Positions 42,501 through 50,350 of a stretch of 64,000 bases of DNA are shown here, in pieces; position 1 is the first letter of the stretch; every line of letters begins with the position of its first letter. Both the position numbers and the translations under genes were made by a program. The notes below the pieces were generated by a model that searched no databases, was not told the origin of the DNA, and saw only the letters and a program-made list of their open reading frames with translations. This DNA comes from JAPKYZ01 sp033763835 (GTDB taxonomy: Bacteria; Acidobacteriota; Terriglobia; Bryobacterales; Bryobacteraceae), in contig JANRJS010000017.1 of the NCBI GenBank assembly GCA_033763835.1, positions 62,001 through 126,000 on the forward strand, given 5' to 3'.

Positions 42501-43162
42501 GCGATTCGCTGCGCGCTCACACGGAAGACGAAGCCGCCGTTCTGGGGATTCAGTCCAAACTGTTGCTGTTGATTGAGCGACCGTCGGCCTTGCGCGCCGG
42601 GACCATTCGGGCCGAAGAGCGGGCTTGGGGCGAGATTGTACGGCCACGGGTCGCGCACGATCATCTCTGTGGGTTGGCCGGCGCCATTCGCCGCACGGAT
42701 GTAGGTCATCGCGGTGAGTACCATGGCGTGCCCCATCGTGCCGACGATGATCGGCGACTCGTCTTTCAAAGCGTGCGCGGCGACGTGCGGCGGCACGGTG
42801 AGGAAGTCCGAACCGACGCGGAAAGATCCGGAAGGGGTTTGCCAAACGCGGTTCAGGTTGCGCAGGATGATGTTGTGGTCGGCTCGCGAGTCGACCAGCG
42901 TGCCGAAAGTCTCCATCACGACGCGTTCCTGCGGAACGCCGCAACCGTAGTGGCGCAAGATCATTTCGATGCATGCGGCCCAACACCAGTTTTGGCCGCG
43001 TTGCGAGGCGTAGGAGAAATTGAATTGCGCGCTGGGGATGCCGACCGTACACATCTGATTGCCAAACCGATCGGGCATGGAACAGGAAAGACCCGCGAAC
43101 GCCGTGGCACTAGACGCTCCCAGAGCGGCGGGTAGGGATTGGAGCAAGGTTCGTCGTGTCAT
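42497..43162 (-). CDS. papain-like cysteine peptidase (C70-type), Tat-like signal
   Basis: This 221-residue secreted protein has a twin-arginine-like signal (MTRRTLLQSLPAALGASSAT). Papain-type active-site elements are visible: RGQNWCWAACIEMILRHYGC with the catalytic cysteine, GTMGHAMVLTAM with the histidine, and VRDPWPYN with the Asp/Asn. The context is that of the papain-like C70 family (AvrRpt2-type fold) found in many environmental bacteria. The target is unknown. The longer frame from 43186 adds 8 residues before the signal and is less likely. TACGCT lies 12 bases upstream of the ATG. Confidence 0.8.
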   Translation of the reverse strand: MTRRTLLQSLPAALGASSATAFAGLSCSMPDRFGNQMCTVGIPSAQFNFSYASQRGQNWCWAACIEMILRHYGCGVPQERVVMETFGTLVDSRADHNIILRNLNRVWQTPSGSFRVGSDFLTVPPHVAAHALKDESPIIVGTMGHAMVLTAMTYIRAANGAGQPTEMIVRDPWPYNLAPSPLFGPNGPGAQGRRSLNQQQQFGLNPQNGGFVFRVSAQRIA

Positions 43163-43211
43163 ACCGCTTAGTGAAGCGTAGGACACCGGCGTTTCGGGAC
43201 ATTCGCGCGAA

Positions 43212-44534
43212 TCAATCTTCTAAGTGATTCACCGTTAGGAAGCAGCTTTCGAACGCATGGTCCAGTAACTGCGGCGTGAGCTTGTACTCCAGACGTTCGA
43301 AGGCCATGATGTCGATGGCGTGCGAGAGGACGTCGCGCGGGTGGCAGCGGCGCTTTTTCTTCGCCGTACCGCGATAGTGCTTCGCGAGGAAACCTTCGAT
43401 CAATTCGGGCTCGTGGTTCAGCTTCTTCGACTTCGCGAAGCTTTCGAAGATTTGCGCAAACTCGCGCTCGTCGGGCGAGCGCATGAACATCTTGTACTGA
43501 ATGCGGCGGAGGAACGCCTCATCGCCCAACTGATCGGGATTGAGGTTGGTCGAGAAGACCAGAAACGTTTCGAACGGCACTTGCGCTTTGCCGCCGGTGA
43601 GGAACGTGAGATAGTCCACTCGCCGCTCCATCGGCACGATCCAACGATTGAGCACTTCCGCCGGCGAGACCTTTTGCCGGCCGAAGTCGTCGATCAGGTA
43701 GATGCCATTGTTCGCCTTCAGTTGAAATGGCGCATCATAGACCTTGGACGCCGCGTTATAACTCAAGTCGAGCATCGCGAGACTCAGTTCGCCGCCCGTA
43801 ACGATGAACGGGCGCTTACACTTGACCCAGCGCGGATCGTAGGACAAGTCCTCGTTCACCGCCGCCGCGAGCGAGAGTAAAGCCGCGGGCTCCGAGGGCG
43901 CGGGCGCGTCCACCGGCTGGTGATAGATCGGATCGAACACCTGAATGATCTGCCCCATACACTCGATGGCGTACGGGATGTAAACTGGCGCCGATTGCAG
44001 GTTGAAAAGCGCCTCGGCCAAGTAGGTTTTGCCGTTGCCGGGTTGACCGTAGATCAAGAAGCTGCGGCCGGAATTTACCGCGGGGCCGATCTGGTTCAGG
44101 ATCTCGTCGCTCACCACCATGTGCCGGTAGGCCTCGGCCAGCATTTCCTTAGTGAGCCAGTTGGGCGATTGGCGTTGCGCGCGGACCAGCGACGCATACT
44201 GCTCCATCGGCACCGGTGCGCGTCCGGCGTACTGATTGGTTTCGAGATGGTCGCGCGCGATCGAGCGGCCCTGCTCGGACAACGCGAACACACTGGACAC
44301 GGCGCCCATACCGAGCGACCGTTTGACGCTCACCAACTGGGAGCGCTTCAGGTTCTCGACGATCGGCTCGATCAGCGAGAACTGCAAGCCGAGCTGCGTC
44401 GAGATCTCGCGGCCCAGCGTTTCGCCCTCGAAATACAGGCGCTTTAGGATGAGTTGCTCGATCGTCGCTTCCGGCAAGCCGGTGGCGCCGATGTGATTCG
44501 GGACGGCGGGACAAATTTCGGCGGTGGCGGACAC
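43212..44534 (-). CDS. AAA ATPase with N-terminal winged helix (paralogue 1)
   Basis: This 440-residue protein has an N-terminal winged-helix region (about 25-95; LILKRLYFEGETLGREISTQ) and an AAA ATPase domain: Walker A GQPGNGKT at 163-170, Walker B IYLIDDFGRQ at 278-287, sensor stretch FLVFSTNLNPDQLGDEAFLRRIQYK. It closely matches the gene at 50916-52202 in order and motifs, so they are paralogues. It starts with GTG, 6 bases after GATAAG. It lies 24 bases after rfbB on the same strand, so it may be in the rfbC-rfbB operon. Function unknown; a switch or motor for envelope or export is a guess. Confidence 0.75.
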   Translation of the reverse strand: MSATAEICPAVPNHIGATGLPEATIEQLILKRLYFEGETLGREISTQLGLQFSLIEPIVENLKRSQLVSVKRSLGMGAVSSVFALSEQGRSIARDHLETNQYAGRAPVPMEQYASLVRAQRQSPNWLTKEMLAEAYRHMVVSDEILNQIGPAVNSGRSFLIYGQPGNGKTYLAEALFNLQSAPVYIPYAIECMGQIIQVFDPIYHQPVDAPAPSEPAALLSLAAAVNEDLSYDPRWVKCKRPFIVTGGELSLAMLDLSYNAASKVYDAPFQLKANNGIYLIDDFGRQKVSPAEVLNRWIVPMERRVDYLTFLTGGKAQVPFETFLVFSTNLNPDQLGDEAFLRRIQYKMFMRSPDEREFAQIFESFAKSKKLNHEPELIEGFLAKHYRGTAKKKRRCHPRDVLSHAIDIMAFERLEYKLTPQLLDHAFESCFLTVNHLED

Positions 44535-44558
44535 GCCGAACTTATCGGCAAAACCGCG

Positions 44559-45569
44559 CTATCGCTTCGCGTAATTGCGTTCGTAAAAATCGCGGTACTC
44601 GCCGGACTTGACCCGCGCAATCCAATCGCGATGTTCGCGGTACCAAGCGACGGTGGCCGAAAGGCCCGCTTCGAAATCCATCGCGGGACGCCAGCCGGTT
44701 TCGCGCTCGATTTTGGCGCTCGACAGCGCGTAGCGGCGGTCGTGCCCGGGACGGTCGGCGACATAGGTCATCAGCGATTCCGGCTTACCGGTAGCCGAGA
44801 GAATGCGCCCTACGACATCGAGGTTGGCGAGCGAGCGCGACCCACCAATGTTGTAGACTTCGCCCTCGCGCCCCTTGCCGGCGACGGCGCGGATAGCCGC
44901 GCAGTGATCGTCCACGTAGAGCCAATCGCGCACCTGTTGGCCGTCGCCGTAAATCGGCAGCGGTTTGTCTTCAAGCGCGTTCGAAATCATCAGTGGAATT
45001 AGCTTCTCGGGGAATTGATACGGGCCGTAGTTATTCGAGGCGCGAGTCACTAGGACGGGTAACTTGTAAGTCGTAAAGTAACTCAACGCGAGTAAGTCGG
45101 AACCGGCTTTCGCCGCCGAATAGGGACTCGAAGTTCGCAGGGGATAACTTTCGTCGGCCTCGTGCGGGGGATCGATCGACCCGTAGACTTCGTCCGTCGA
45201 AACGTGGACGAAGCGGGCGACTTTCGCCGCTCGAGCTTCCTCAAGCAGCGTAAACGTGCCGCGCAAATTGGTCTCGAAAACCGGCGCAGGGGCGTGAATA
45301 CTGCGATCTACGTGCGATTCCGCCGCGAAGTGAACGACTAACTCGGGCCGGAAACCGGCGAACGCTTCCCGCACCGCCGCGGCGTCGGCGATATCGCCTC
45401 TCACAAAGCGATAGCGTGGGTTGGCCGCGACGCTCGCCAGATTCTCGAGATTCCCCGCGTAAGTCAGCTTGTCGAAGTTGAGAATTTCCGCGTCCGGCCA
45501 AGCTTCGAGAGCCGTACGCACAAACGCGGAACCGATAAATCCCGCGCCTCCGGTAACTAAGACTCTCAT
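44559..45569 (-). CDS. rfbB: dTDP-glucose 4,6-dehydratase
   Basis: This 336-residue NAD-dependent enzyme converts dTDP-glucose to dTDP-4-keto-6-deoxyglucose for rhamnose and other deoxysugars. The Rossmann loop GGAGFIGSAFVR is at 7-18, the catalytic pair is in YSAAKAGSDLL, and DEVYGSID precedes it; RASNNYGPYQFPEKLIP is the substrate-binding motif of RfbB. It overlaps rfbC by 4 bases (45566-45569). rfbA and rfbD are not in the window, so the pathway is split in this genome. Confidence 0.95.
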   Translation of the reverse strand: MRVLVTGGAGFIGSAFVRTALEAWPDAEILNFDKLTYAGNLENLASVAANPRYRFVRGDIADAAAVREAFAGFRPELVVHFAAESHVDRSIHAPAPVFETNLRGTFTLLEEARAAKVARFVHVSTDEVYGSIDPPHEADESYPLRTSSPYSAAKAGSDLLALSYFTTYKLPVLVTRASNNYGPYQFPEKLIPLMISNALEDKPLPIYGDGQQVRDWLYVDDHCAAIRAVAGKGREGEVYNIGGSRSLANLDVVGRILSATGKPESLMTYVADRPGHDRRYALSSAKIERETGWRPAMDFEAGLSATVAWYREHRDWIARVKSGEYRDFYERNYAKR

Positions 45570-46114
45570 TTGTGCTGTAAGTCCCAGTCGTAGGCGATCG
45601 CGGGATCGTTGTAAGGAATACGGCCCTCGTCCGAGGGATCGTAATGCCGGCTTGTGACGTAAATGAGCATACCCGGCTCGCCGCCGATGACCTTATATCC
45701 ATGCGCGACACCGGGCGGGATCAGTATCTGCCATGGCTTGAGCGCGCCGCAATAAAGCGTATTTCGACGGCCGTACGTGGCGGAGTCGCTTCGCATATCG
45801 GCTAGCGCTACTTGAAACATGCCGGCGCTCGCCACCCAAAAATCCGTCTGCCGCCGGTGAATGTGAAACGCCTTGATCGTTCCCGGGTAGCTGAGCGCGG
45901 CGGAAACCTGCGTTGTGGCGGGGTCGAAGTGCGCCGCCAAGCCCTCGCCTAGACGGGCGATTTCGAGAAAGTATCCGCGGTCGTCGGGCCAAATGGGATA
46001 CGAAGCCACGCGAACTCCCTCGATCAAGTCCGGCGAGTCGGGCGTTCGAATCACCGATCCTATGCCGCGCTCAGGCTCGGCCTGGTGCACCGGAAACGGC
46101 GCCACTCTGGTCAT
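45566..46114 (-). CDS. rfbC: dTDP-4-dehydrorhamnose 3,5-epimerase-like protein
   Basis: This 182-residue RmlC-type cupin follows rfbB in the deoxysugar pathway. Typical stretches are IEGVRVASYPIWPDDRGYFL, ALSYPGTIKAFHIHRRQTDF (catalytic histidine region) and QILIPPGVAHGYKVIGGEPG. Some family landmarks are altered (the usual SxxxGVLRGLHYQ is replaced), so a 3-epimerase or 5-epimerase specialisation is possible. The ATG is 8 bases after a minus-strand TAAAAT, so the mRNA is nearly leaderless. Confidence 0.85.
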   Translation of the reverse strand: MTRVAPFPVHQAEPERGIGSVIRTPDSPDLIEGVRVASYPIWPDDRGYFLEIARLGEGLAAHFDPATTQVSAALSYPGTIKAFHIHRRQTDFWVASAGMFQVALADMRSDSATYGRRNTLYCGALKPWQILIPPGVAHGYKVIGGEPGMLIYVTSRHYDPSDEGRIPYNDPAIAYDWDLQHK

Positions 46115-46122
46115 AGTCTTTC

Positions 46123-46132
46123 ATTTTACAAT
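46123..46132. promoter_or_regulatory. overlapping divergent -10 boxes
   Basis: TAAAAT (46128-46123, minus) is 8 bases from the rfbC ATG and TACAAT (46127-46132, plus) is 6 bases from the cupin ATG. They share two bases within a 24-base divergent gap. Both predicted start sites fall at or within about 2 bases of the start codons. Confidence 0.5.
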
Positions 46133-46138
46133 CTGGCG

Positions 46139-46483
46139 ATGACTCTCCACGACTGGAATTCCATGACTCCCGAGACGCTCAATGCAAAGGCGGCCCGCAA
46201 AGCCATTCATACGCAACGCATGACAGTGGCGCGGCTGTCACTCAAAGCGGGCGCGGTAGTGCCGGAACACCACCACGAGAACGAACAAGTGACGATGCTC
46301 GAAAGCGGCCATCTGGTCTTTATCACCGGCGGCGAGAGGCTGGATGTGCGCGCGGGACAAACTCTGGTGATCCCGCCGAATGTTCCCCATCGCGTAGAGG
46401 CGCTCGAAGACAGTCTGGCGGTCGACCTGTTCGCGCCCGTGCGCGAGGACTGGCTACGTGGCGACGACGCCTATCTACGGTGA
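46139..46483 (+). CDS. single-domain cupin protein
   Basis: This 114-residue protein is one cupin barrel: motif 1 PEHHHENEQVTMLESG (metal-binding His and Glu) and motif 2 IPPNVPHRVEAL. Small cupins of this kind are often sugar- or quercetinase-like, or store a metal; no specific reaction can be given. The ATG at 46139 lies 6 bases after TACAAT and is chosen over an upstream ATG at 46085 that is in the neighbouring gene. The last codons lie in the tandem repeat at 46473-46577. Confidence 0.85.
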   Translation: MTLHDWNSMTPETLNAKAARKAIHTQRMTVARLSLKAGAVVPEHHHENEQVTMLESGHLVFITGGERLDVRAGQTLVIPPNVPHRVEALEDSLAVDLFAPVREDWLRGDDAYLR

Positions 46484-46577
46484 CGCTCCATCTTCGATGA
46501 CGCTCCATCTACGGTGACGCTCCATCTTCGATGACGCTGATCTACGGTGACGCTCCATCTTCGATGGCGCTGATCTG
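46473..46577. repeat. alternating 17-base tandem repeat
   Basis: Six units of 16-17 bases begin at 46473, 46490, 46507, 46524, 46540 and 46557, with a partial seventh. They alternate between ATCTACGGTGACGCTCC (type A) and ATCTTCGATGACGCTCC (type B); the fourth and sixth have lost one base (GCTG). Type A units carry TGA on the plus strand and TAG on the minus strand. The array covers the ends of two convergent genes and supplies both stop codons. Confidence 0.85.
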
Positions 46578-47360
46578 AGAGGGAGTAACAGCGACAACCC
46601 CGTCCGGTGACGGCAATAATTGCAAGTAAGGGCCGCCGGTCGCGCGAACGCGGCGGTCCGAGAGCGTGAGGACGCGAGTCCGGTCGCCGATCCAGATTTC
46701 GCCCTTGTACTGGCACAAACCGCGCGGACGATCGAGCGTTAGTCCCAAAGGCTCCTCGATCCACAACTGTCGTGGATCGGCGGGCGGACGAAACCAACTA
46801 GCGCGCGCCTTCGGGCGCTTCGATTCGAGCCATAGCAACTTACCGTCCGCCCAGAGGAGACGGGCCGAAGCCGACAGCGGATCCTCATTCCATAAATTGA
46901 TCGCATGTAACTGCCAGGGTAAGTGGAATTCTCTGGGCGAACGAATCCAATAGTTACCGCAGATAATGTCCGGGTAACCGTCGCCGTCGATATCTTGAAT
47001 TAGTAAGCCACCCTGCTCGGATGCAGTGTAAAACGAGTAGATTTCGCGGTAAGGCCAACGCTCGGCTGGAGATTCCCGGCGCTCGTAGAATCGAATCTGC
47101 ATGCCCCGGTGAACGGCGAGCAAACCTAGCCGGCCGAACAACCGAACCTCCATCGCGTCGATCACGTTCGTATTTACGTCGATTACTTCGCCGCCCCAAC
47201 GCAAAGTGCCTTCGCGCTCAACAAGTAACCGGTTTTGAAATGCGCATCCGAAGCTCGCCCCGTCCCAAGGGACGATTCGACCGCCGATGAGGCTCGCGCC
47301 GGTGTGCATGCGCTCGATTGTAAAGCCAGGGCGCGGCCCGCCGATAAGTGCGACATCCAT
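46542..47360 (-). CDS. FG-GAP/VCBS-like repeat protein
   Basis: This 272-residue protein has one clear FG-GAP-like calcium loop (LLIQDIDGDGYPDIICGNY at about 140-160), and the rest is beta-propeller-like with similar weak units. There is no signal peptide. The ATG at 47360 overlaps the plus-strand ATG of the next gene in the sequence CATG. The C-terminus (SAIEDGASP) is encoded by the tandem repeat, so the end of the protein may vary between strains. Function unknown; related proteins are ligand-binding or extracellular repeat proteins. Confidence 0.55.
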   Translation of the reverse strand: MDVALIGGPRPGFTIERMHTGASLIGGRIVPWDGASFGCAFQNRLLVEREGTLRWGGEVIDVNTNVIDAMEVRLFGRLGLLAVHRGMQIRFYERRESPAERWPYREIYSFYTASEQGGLLIQDIDGDGYPDIICGNYWIRSPREFHLPWQLHAINLWNEDPLSASARLLWADGKLLWLESKRPKARASWFRPPADPRQLWIEEPLGLTLDRPRGLCQYKGEIWIGDRTRVLTLSDRRVRATGGPYLQLLPSPDGVVAVTPSQISAIEDGASP

Positions 47361-47685
47361 GCAAGCGCAATACGACAGCGAAGTGATCCTTCCGCGCTTC
47401 CGGCGTCTCATGCAGGATGTAACCCGCGGGCGTTGGCAGCGCAATTCGTTCGAGTCTTGGGAGATCGAATTGCTTCTCGACATCGAGGCTTGCGGCCCAA
47501 TCATCGCGGCCCGGCGCGACCTGCTGCCCCGCTACCAGAAGGCCGTCGAGCGGCAATTGGGGAAGCGCGGGCAGTTGCCGATGAAGCTCTCCGAATACGT
47601 CGAGAGCTTGCGGGCACGGCAGCTTTCCCGCCTCGGCGCGCGTGTCGAGAACCGCCGGACCGTTATGGAGCCTGCGCTATCGTAA
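47359..47685 (+). CDS. 108-residue protein of unknown function
   Basis: No family is recognised. The product is predicted all-helical: FESWEIELLLDIEAC, AARRDLLPRYQKAVERQL and MKLSEYVESLRARQL are amphipathic stretches, with a basic middle. It starts with ATG at 47359, sharing two bases with the minus-strand start codon in the palindrome CATG, and ends 4 bases before yggX. The helical, charged pattern resembles small regulators or antitoxin-like proteins, but nothing specific supports that. Confidence 0.6.
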   Translation: MQAQYDSEVILPRFRRLMQDVTRGRWQRNSFESWEIELLLDIEACGPIIAARRDLLPRYQKAVERQLGKRGQLPMKLSEYVESLRARQLSRLGARVENRRTVMEPALS

Positions 47686-47689
47686 AAGC

Positions 47690-48025
47690 ATGGGTTGCGG
47701 CGCGGGGATGACCACGGCGTTCCTCCAAGAGGAACCGAACAAGACCGGTCGGCGAGTGTTTTGCGTGAAGTTCCAACGCGAGATGTACGGGCTCGACGAG
47801 TCGCCGTTCGACAATCATCCGCTCGGGCAAAAAATCTTCGAAAACGTATCCAAGGAAGCTTGGCGGCTTTGGCTGGAACAAATGAAGATGATCATGAACG
47901 AGTACCGCCTGAACTTAGGCACCAAAGAATCTCAGGAGTTTCTGCTGGAGCAGATGGATAAGTATTTCTTCGGCGAAGGTTCCGCATTCCCGCCCGGCTA
48001 CGTCGCGCCGAAAGCGAAGAACTAA
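47690..48025 (+). CDS. yggX: YggX family iron-trafficking/oxidative-damage protein
   Basis: This 111-residue protein matches YggX: RRVFCVKFQREMYGLDESPF, LGQKIFENVSKEAWRLWLEQ, MIMNEYRLN and EFLLEQMDKYFFG follow the family in order, with the conserved Cys in the first strand. YggX helps protect Fe-S clusters from oxidative damage. The first 18-20 residues (MGCGAGMTTAFLQEEPNKTG) are extra; an ATG at 47708 would shorten them. TATCGT 6 bases before 47690 supports the first start. It shares a 4-base stop overlap (CTAA) with the convergent ATP-grasp gene. Confidence 0.88.
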   Translation: MGCGAGMTTAFLQEEPNKTGRRVFCVKFQREMYGLDESPFDNHPLGQKIFENVSKEAWRLWLEQMKMIMNEYRLNLGTKESQEFLLEQMDKYFFGEGSAFPPGYVAPKAKN

Positions 48026-49074
48026 GCCAAGACTTTCGCGTAGTCGAATTTCAAATGGGTATGCGCCTCGCGTAAACGGGCCGCCGTTGGTGCGAACAGG
48101 AATCCCGGATAGCTTGAACCTTCCGGCCAAGCCCGGAAAACTTGCCCTTCTTGCGCGGTGATGACGACCTCCGCGTGGCGGGAAGCTTCTTCCACGCCGC
48201 TTACGCCCCGGAACATTCCGCCTTCGCCCACCGGGATCATCATCGCCGCCGATGGTCCGCGATAAACCGGCGGCGCTTCGCCCGTTAGCGCATGCTGGAT
48301 TACGGCCTCTTCAAGACCAGGGACGATCTTCGCGCACAAGCCGCCAATCGGCCTCGGCGCGACTTCGAGCATCCAAACGCCTTCGCCGTTAATCCGCATT
48401 TCCGCGTGCACCGGACCGTCGCTCAGCCCCAGTGCGGTCACCGCGCGCTGAGTGTCCTCAATGGCCTCGGCGACCGGGTCACAGACTTCGTAGATGGTCT
48501 CCTCGAAATACGGACCGTCGAGCGGATCGGGCTTATCGAACATCGCGACGATACTAAGCCGCCCGCGCGTTACGAAGCCTTCGAGCGCGAACTCGTGCCC
48601 GGGGATGAAGCGCTCGACCAGAATCGGTTCGTTCCCGACTAGCCGCCTTACGCGCGCGATGGCGGCGGCACGTTCGGATTCGGTATCGGCGCGAATCACG
48701 CCTTGGCTGGCCGACCGGCCCACGGGCTTGACCACGCAAGGCAGACCGTCGGTTTGCGGCACGCGCAATTCTGCGGCGCGGAATCGTTCGCGCGTCAACC
48801 GCTTGTCGGTCGCCGCTTCCACGGCGTCGTGCGAGTGAAAGCGCAGCCCGAGCGTGCTCGCGTATCTCGCGGCCTTGTCGCCGAGCGCCACCACGCCATC
48901 GACATGCGGGATCGCGCCGCCTTCGAATGGGATCGCCGAGTCTCCCCACGGATTTTCGAGTACGTGACACCGGTCGCTCGCGACGACAACCTCCACTCCC
49001 AAGCGCCGCGCGGCTTCGAGAAACGCTTGTGTCTGGTAGCCGGTGGTCGTCGTCGCCAGCAGGATTTTCGGCAT
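48022..49074 (-). CDS. ATP-grasp carboxylate-amine ligase-like protein
   Basis: This 350-residue protein has the ATP-grasp fold: N-terminal Rossmann-like part (KILLATTTTGYQTQAFLEAA), then PCVVKPVGRSASQGVIR, ILVERFIPGHEFALEGFV and the metal-binding AEMRINGEGVWMLEVAPRPIGG. ATP-grasp enzymes join a carboxylate to an amine or thiol via acyl phosphate; the substrate here is unknown. It follows the radical SAM gene: from the first TGA of that gene the gap is 40 bases, from the read-through stop only 4. The short gap supports coupling with read-through translation. Confidence 0.85.
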   Translation of the reverse strand: MPKILLATTTTGYQTQAFLEAARRLGVEVVVASDRCHVLENPWGDSAIPFEGGAIPHVDGVVALGDKAARYASTLGLRFHSHDAVEAATDKRLTRERFRAAELRVPQTDGLPCVVKPVGRSASQGVIRADTESERAAAIARVRRLVGNEPILVERFIPGHEFALEGFVTRGRLSIVAMFDKPDPLDGPYFEETIYEVCDPVAEAIEDTQRAVTALGLSDGPVHAEMRINGEGVWMLEVAPRPIGGLCAKIVPGLEEAVIQHALTGEAPPVYRGPSAAMMIPVGEGGMFRGVSGVEEASRHAEVVITAQEGQVFRAWPEGSSYPGFLFAPTAARLREAHTHLKFDYAKVLA

Positions 49075-49078
49075 AAGT

Positions 49079-50347
49079 TCAGATGACGGCCAACTGGCCC
49101 TCGGTGGGTTCCGCTCAACAGTACCAGGGCTCGTCGAGATACGGCACCGTGGCGCGCGGCATTAGATCGAGCGGCTCGCGAAACACTTCCTCCCAGACCC
49201 GCACGAAGATTTCGGATCGCGAACCCGGTTTCGCGACCAATTTCAGCAGCCGCGCGGCAAGCGCGTCCATTTCCGGATCGTCGTGCGTCCACGGGTGCAG
49301 CAGCGACTCCGGATCGAGTGGGCCGACGCGCAGATCGGGCAGTTCGAGGAGCCGCGAATGCGCCGTCACTAGCAATCGGAGCGCCAACTGCACCGGCGCG
49401 ACGTTCTCGATGAGGTCGAGCGAGCGAAGGGAGCGCAGCAGGTCCTCGTAGCCTGCGCGCGTGGTCCACGGCGTGAACGCGAGGAACGTGGGCGCAAGCG
49501 TCAGCCCATGAGCGCGCATTAAATCGACACACTCGAAAAAGTCGGAGCGGGTGTGCCCTTTGTCGAGCCTCTCGAGAATCGCGTCGTCGAGCGACTCCAC
49601 CGCGCTCGTGACGAACAAACATCCTGTGTCGCGCAGCATCGGGAGAAGGTCGCGATGCTTCAGCAGATGTTCCACCTTGATCGTCGCGTCGTAGGTGACT
49701 AGGGGAAACTCGCGGTGTAGCGCCTCCGCCACGCGACGCGCATGCGTGGGGCCGTTGAAGAAATCGGGATCGGTAAAGGTGACATGCTGCGCACCGGCCG
49801 CGACCTGCTGCCGGACGTCGGCCATTACGATCTCAACGGACGTGATTCGAAACTGGCCGTCGTAAACGGGAACGATCGGGCAGTGGCGGCAGCGATGCTT
49901 GCAGCCATGCGACGCCTCGACCGCCGCAACGAGCTTGGGTCCGTCGATCGTGCGCAGCGGCGCGTACTTTTCGAGCGGCGGCAGACCGTCGCGAAGCGGG
50001 ACGACGTACCCAGTGCGGCCAAGCGGTACTCGCCCGATCCAGTGCACACCGAGAGATCGCAAATACTCGGCGTTCAGCTGCGCGTACAACCCATACGCCG
50101 CGAGCCGCGCCCGAGGGTTGATGCGCCGAACGCCGCGAATCCACGGCACGGCCAAACGAGTCGCTGTGTGCATCGGCAGCGAAAACGCGGCAAGGTCCGC
50201 TTCACGCAAAGCTTCGAAATCGGGATCCTCCCGCGAGAGGTCGAAGCACCGCACGTGCCACCCGCGCGCGGCCAACAGCGCGGCGGGCGTGGCGAGCGCC
50301 TGCGGCTGATGCCCCAATTCGTAAGTGGAAAGCAGAACGGCCCGCAA
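49079..50347 (-). CDS. radical SAM protein with CUAEP tail, probable selenoprotein
   Basis: The protein has an N-terminal cobalamin-binding-like part (VLLSTYELGHQPQALATPAA), the radical SAM cluster motif Cys149-x3-Cys153-x2-Cys156 (CKHRCRHC) and a TIM-barrel core, then a long C-terminal domain. The first stop is TGA (49117-49115) after ...LDEPWYC; reading it as selenocysteine (residue 411) continues as Ala-Glu-Pro-Thr-Glu-Gly-Gln-Leu-Ala-Val-Ile and stops at TGA 49081-49079. Cys-Sec-Ala-Glu-Pro is the tail I recall for the CUAEP/CCAEP radical SAM family. It starts with TTG, 5 bases after GACAAT. No Sel genes are in the window. Substrate unknown. Confidence 0.8.
49088..49117 (-). other. in-frame UGA with SECIS-like hairpin
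   Basis: TGA at 49117-49115 is followed 15 bases later by GGCC-AGTT-GGCC (49099-49088), a 4-base stem with a small loop containing GT. Bacterial SECIS hairpins sit about this far downstream of the UGA with a G/U in the loop. The stem is short, so this is suggestive only. Confidence 0.35.
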
Positions 50348-50350
50348 ATC

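Noticed and set aside
46473..46577. Tandem array as a CRISPR
   Set aside because: Units are 16-17 bases, directly adjacent and without variable spacers; no cas genes are near.
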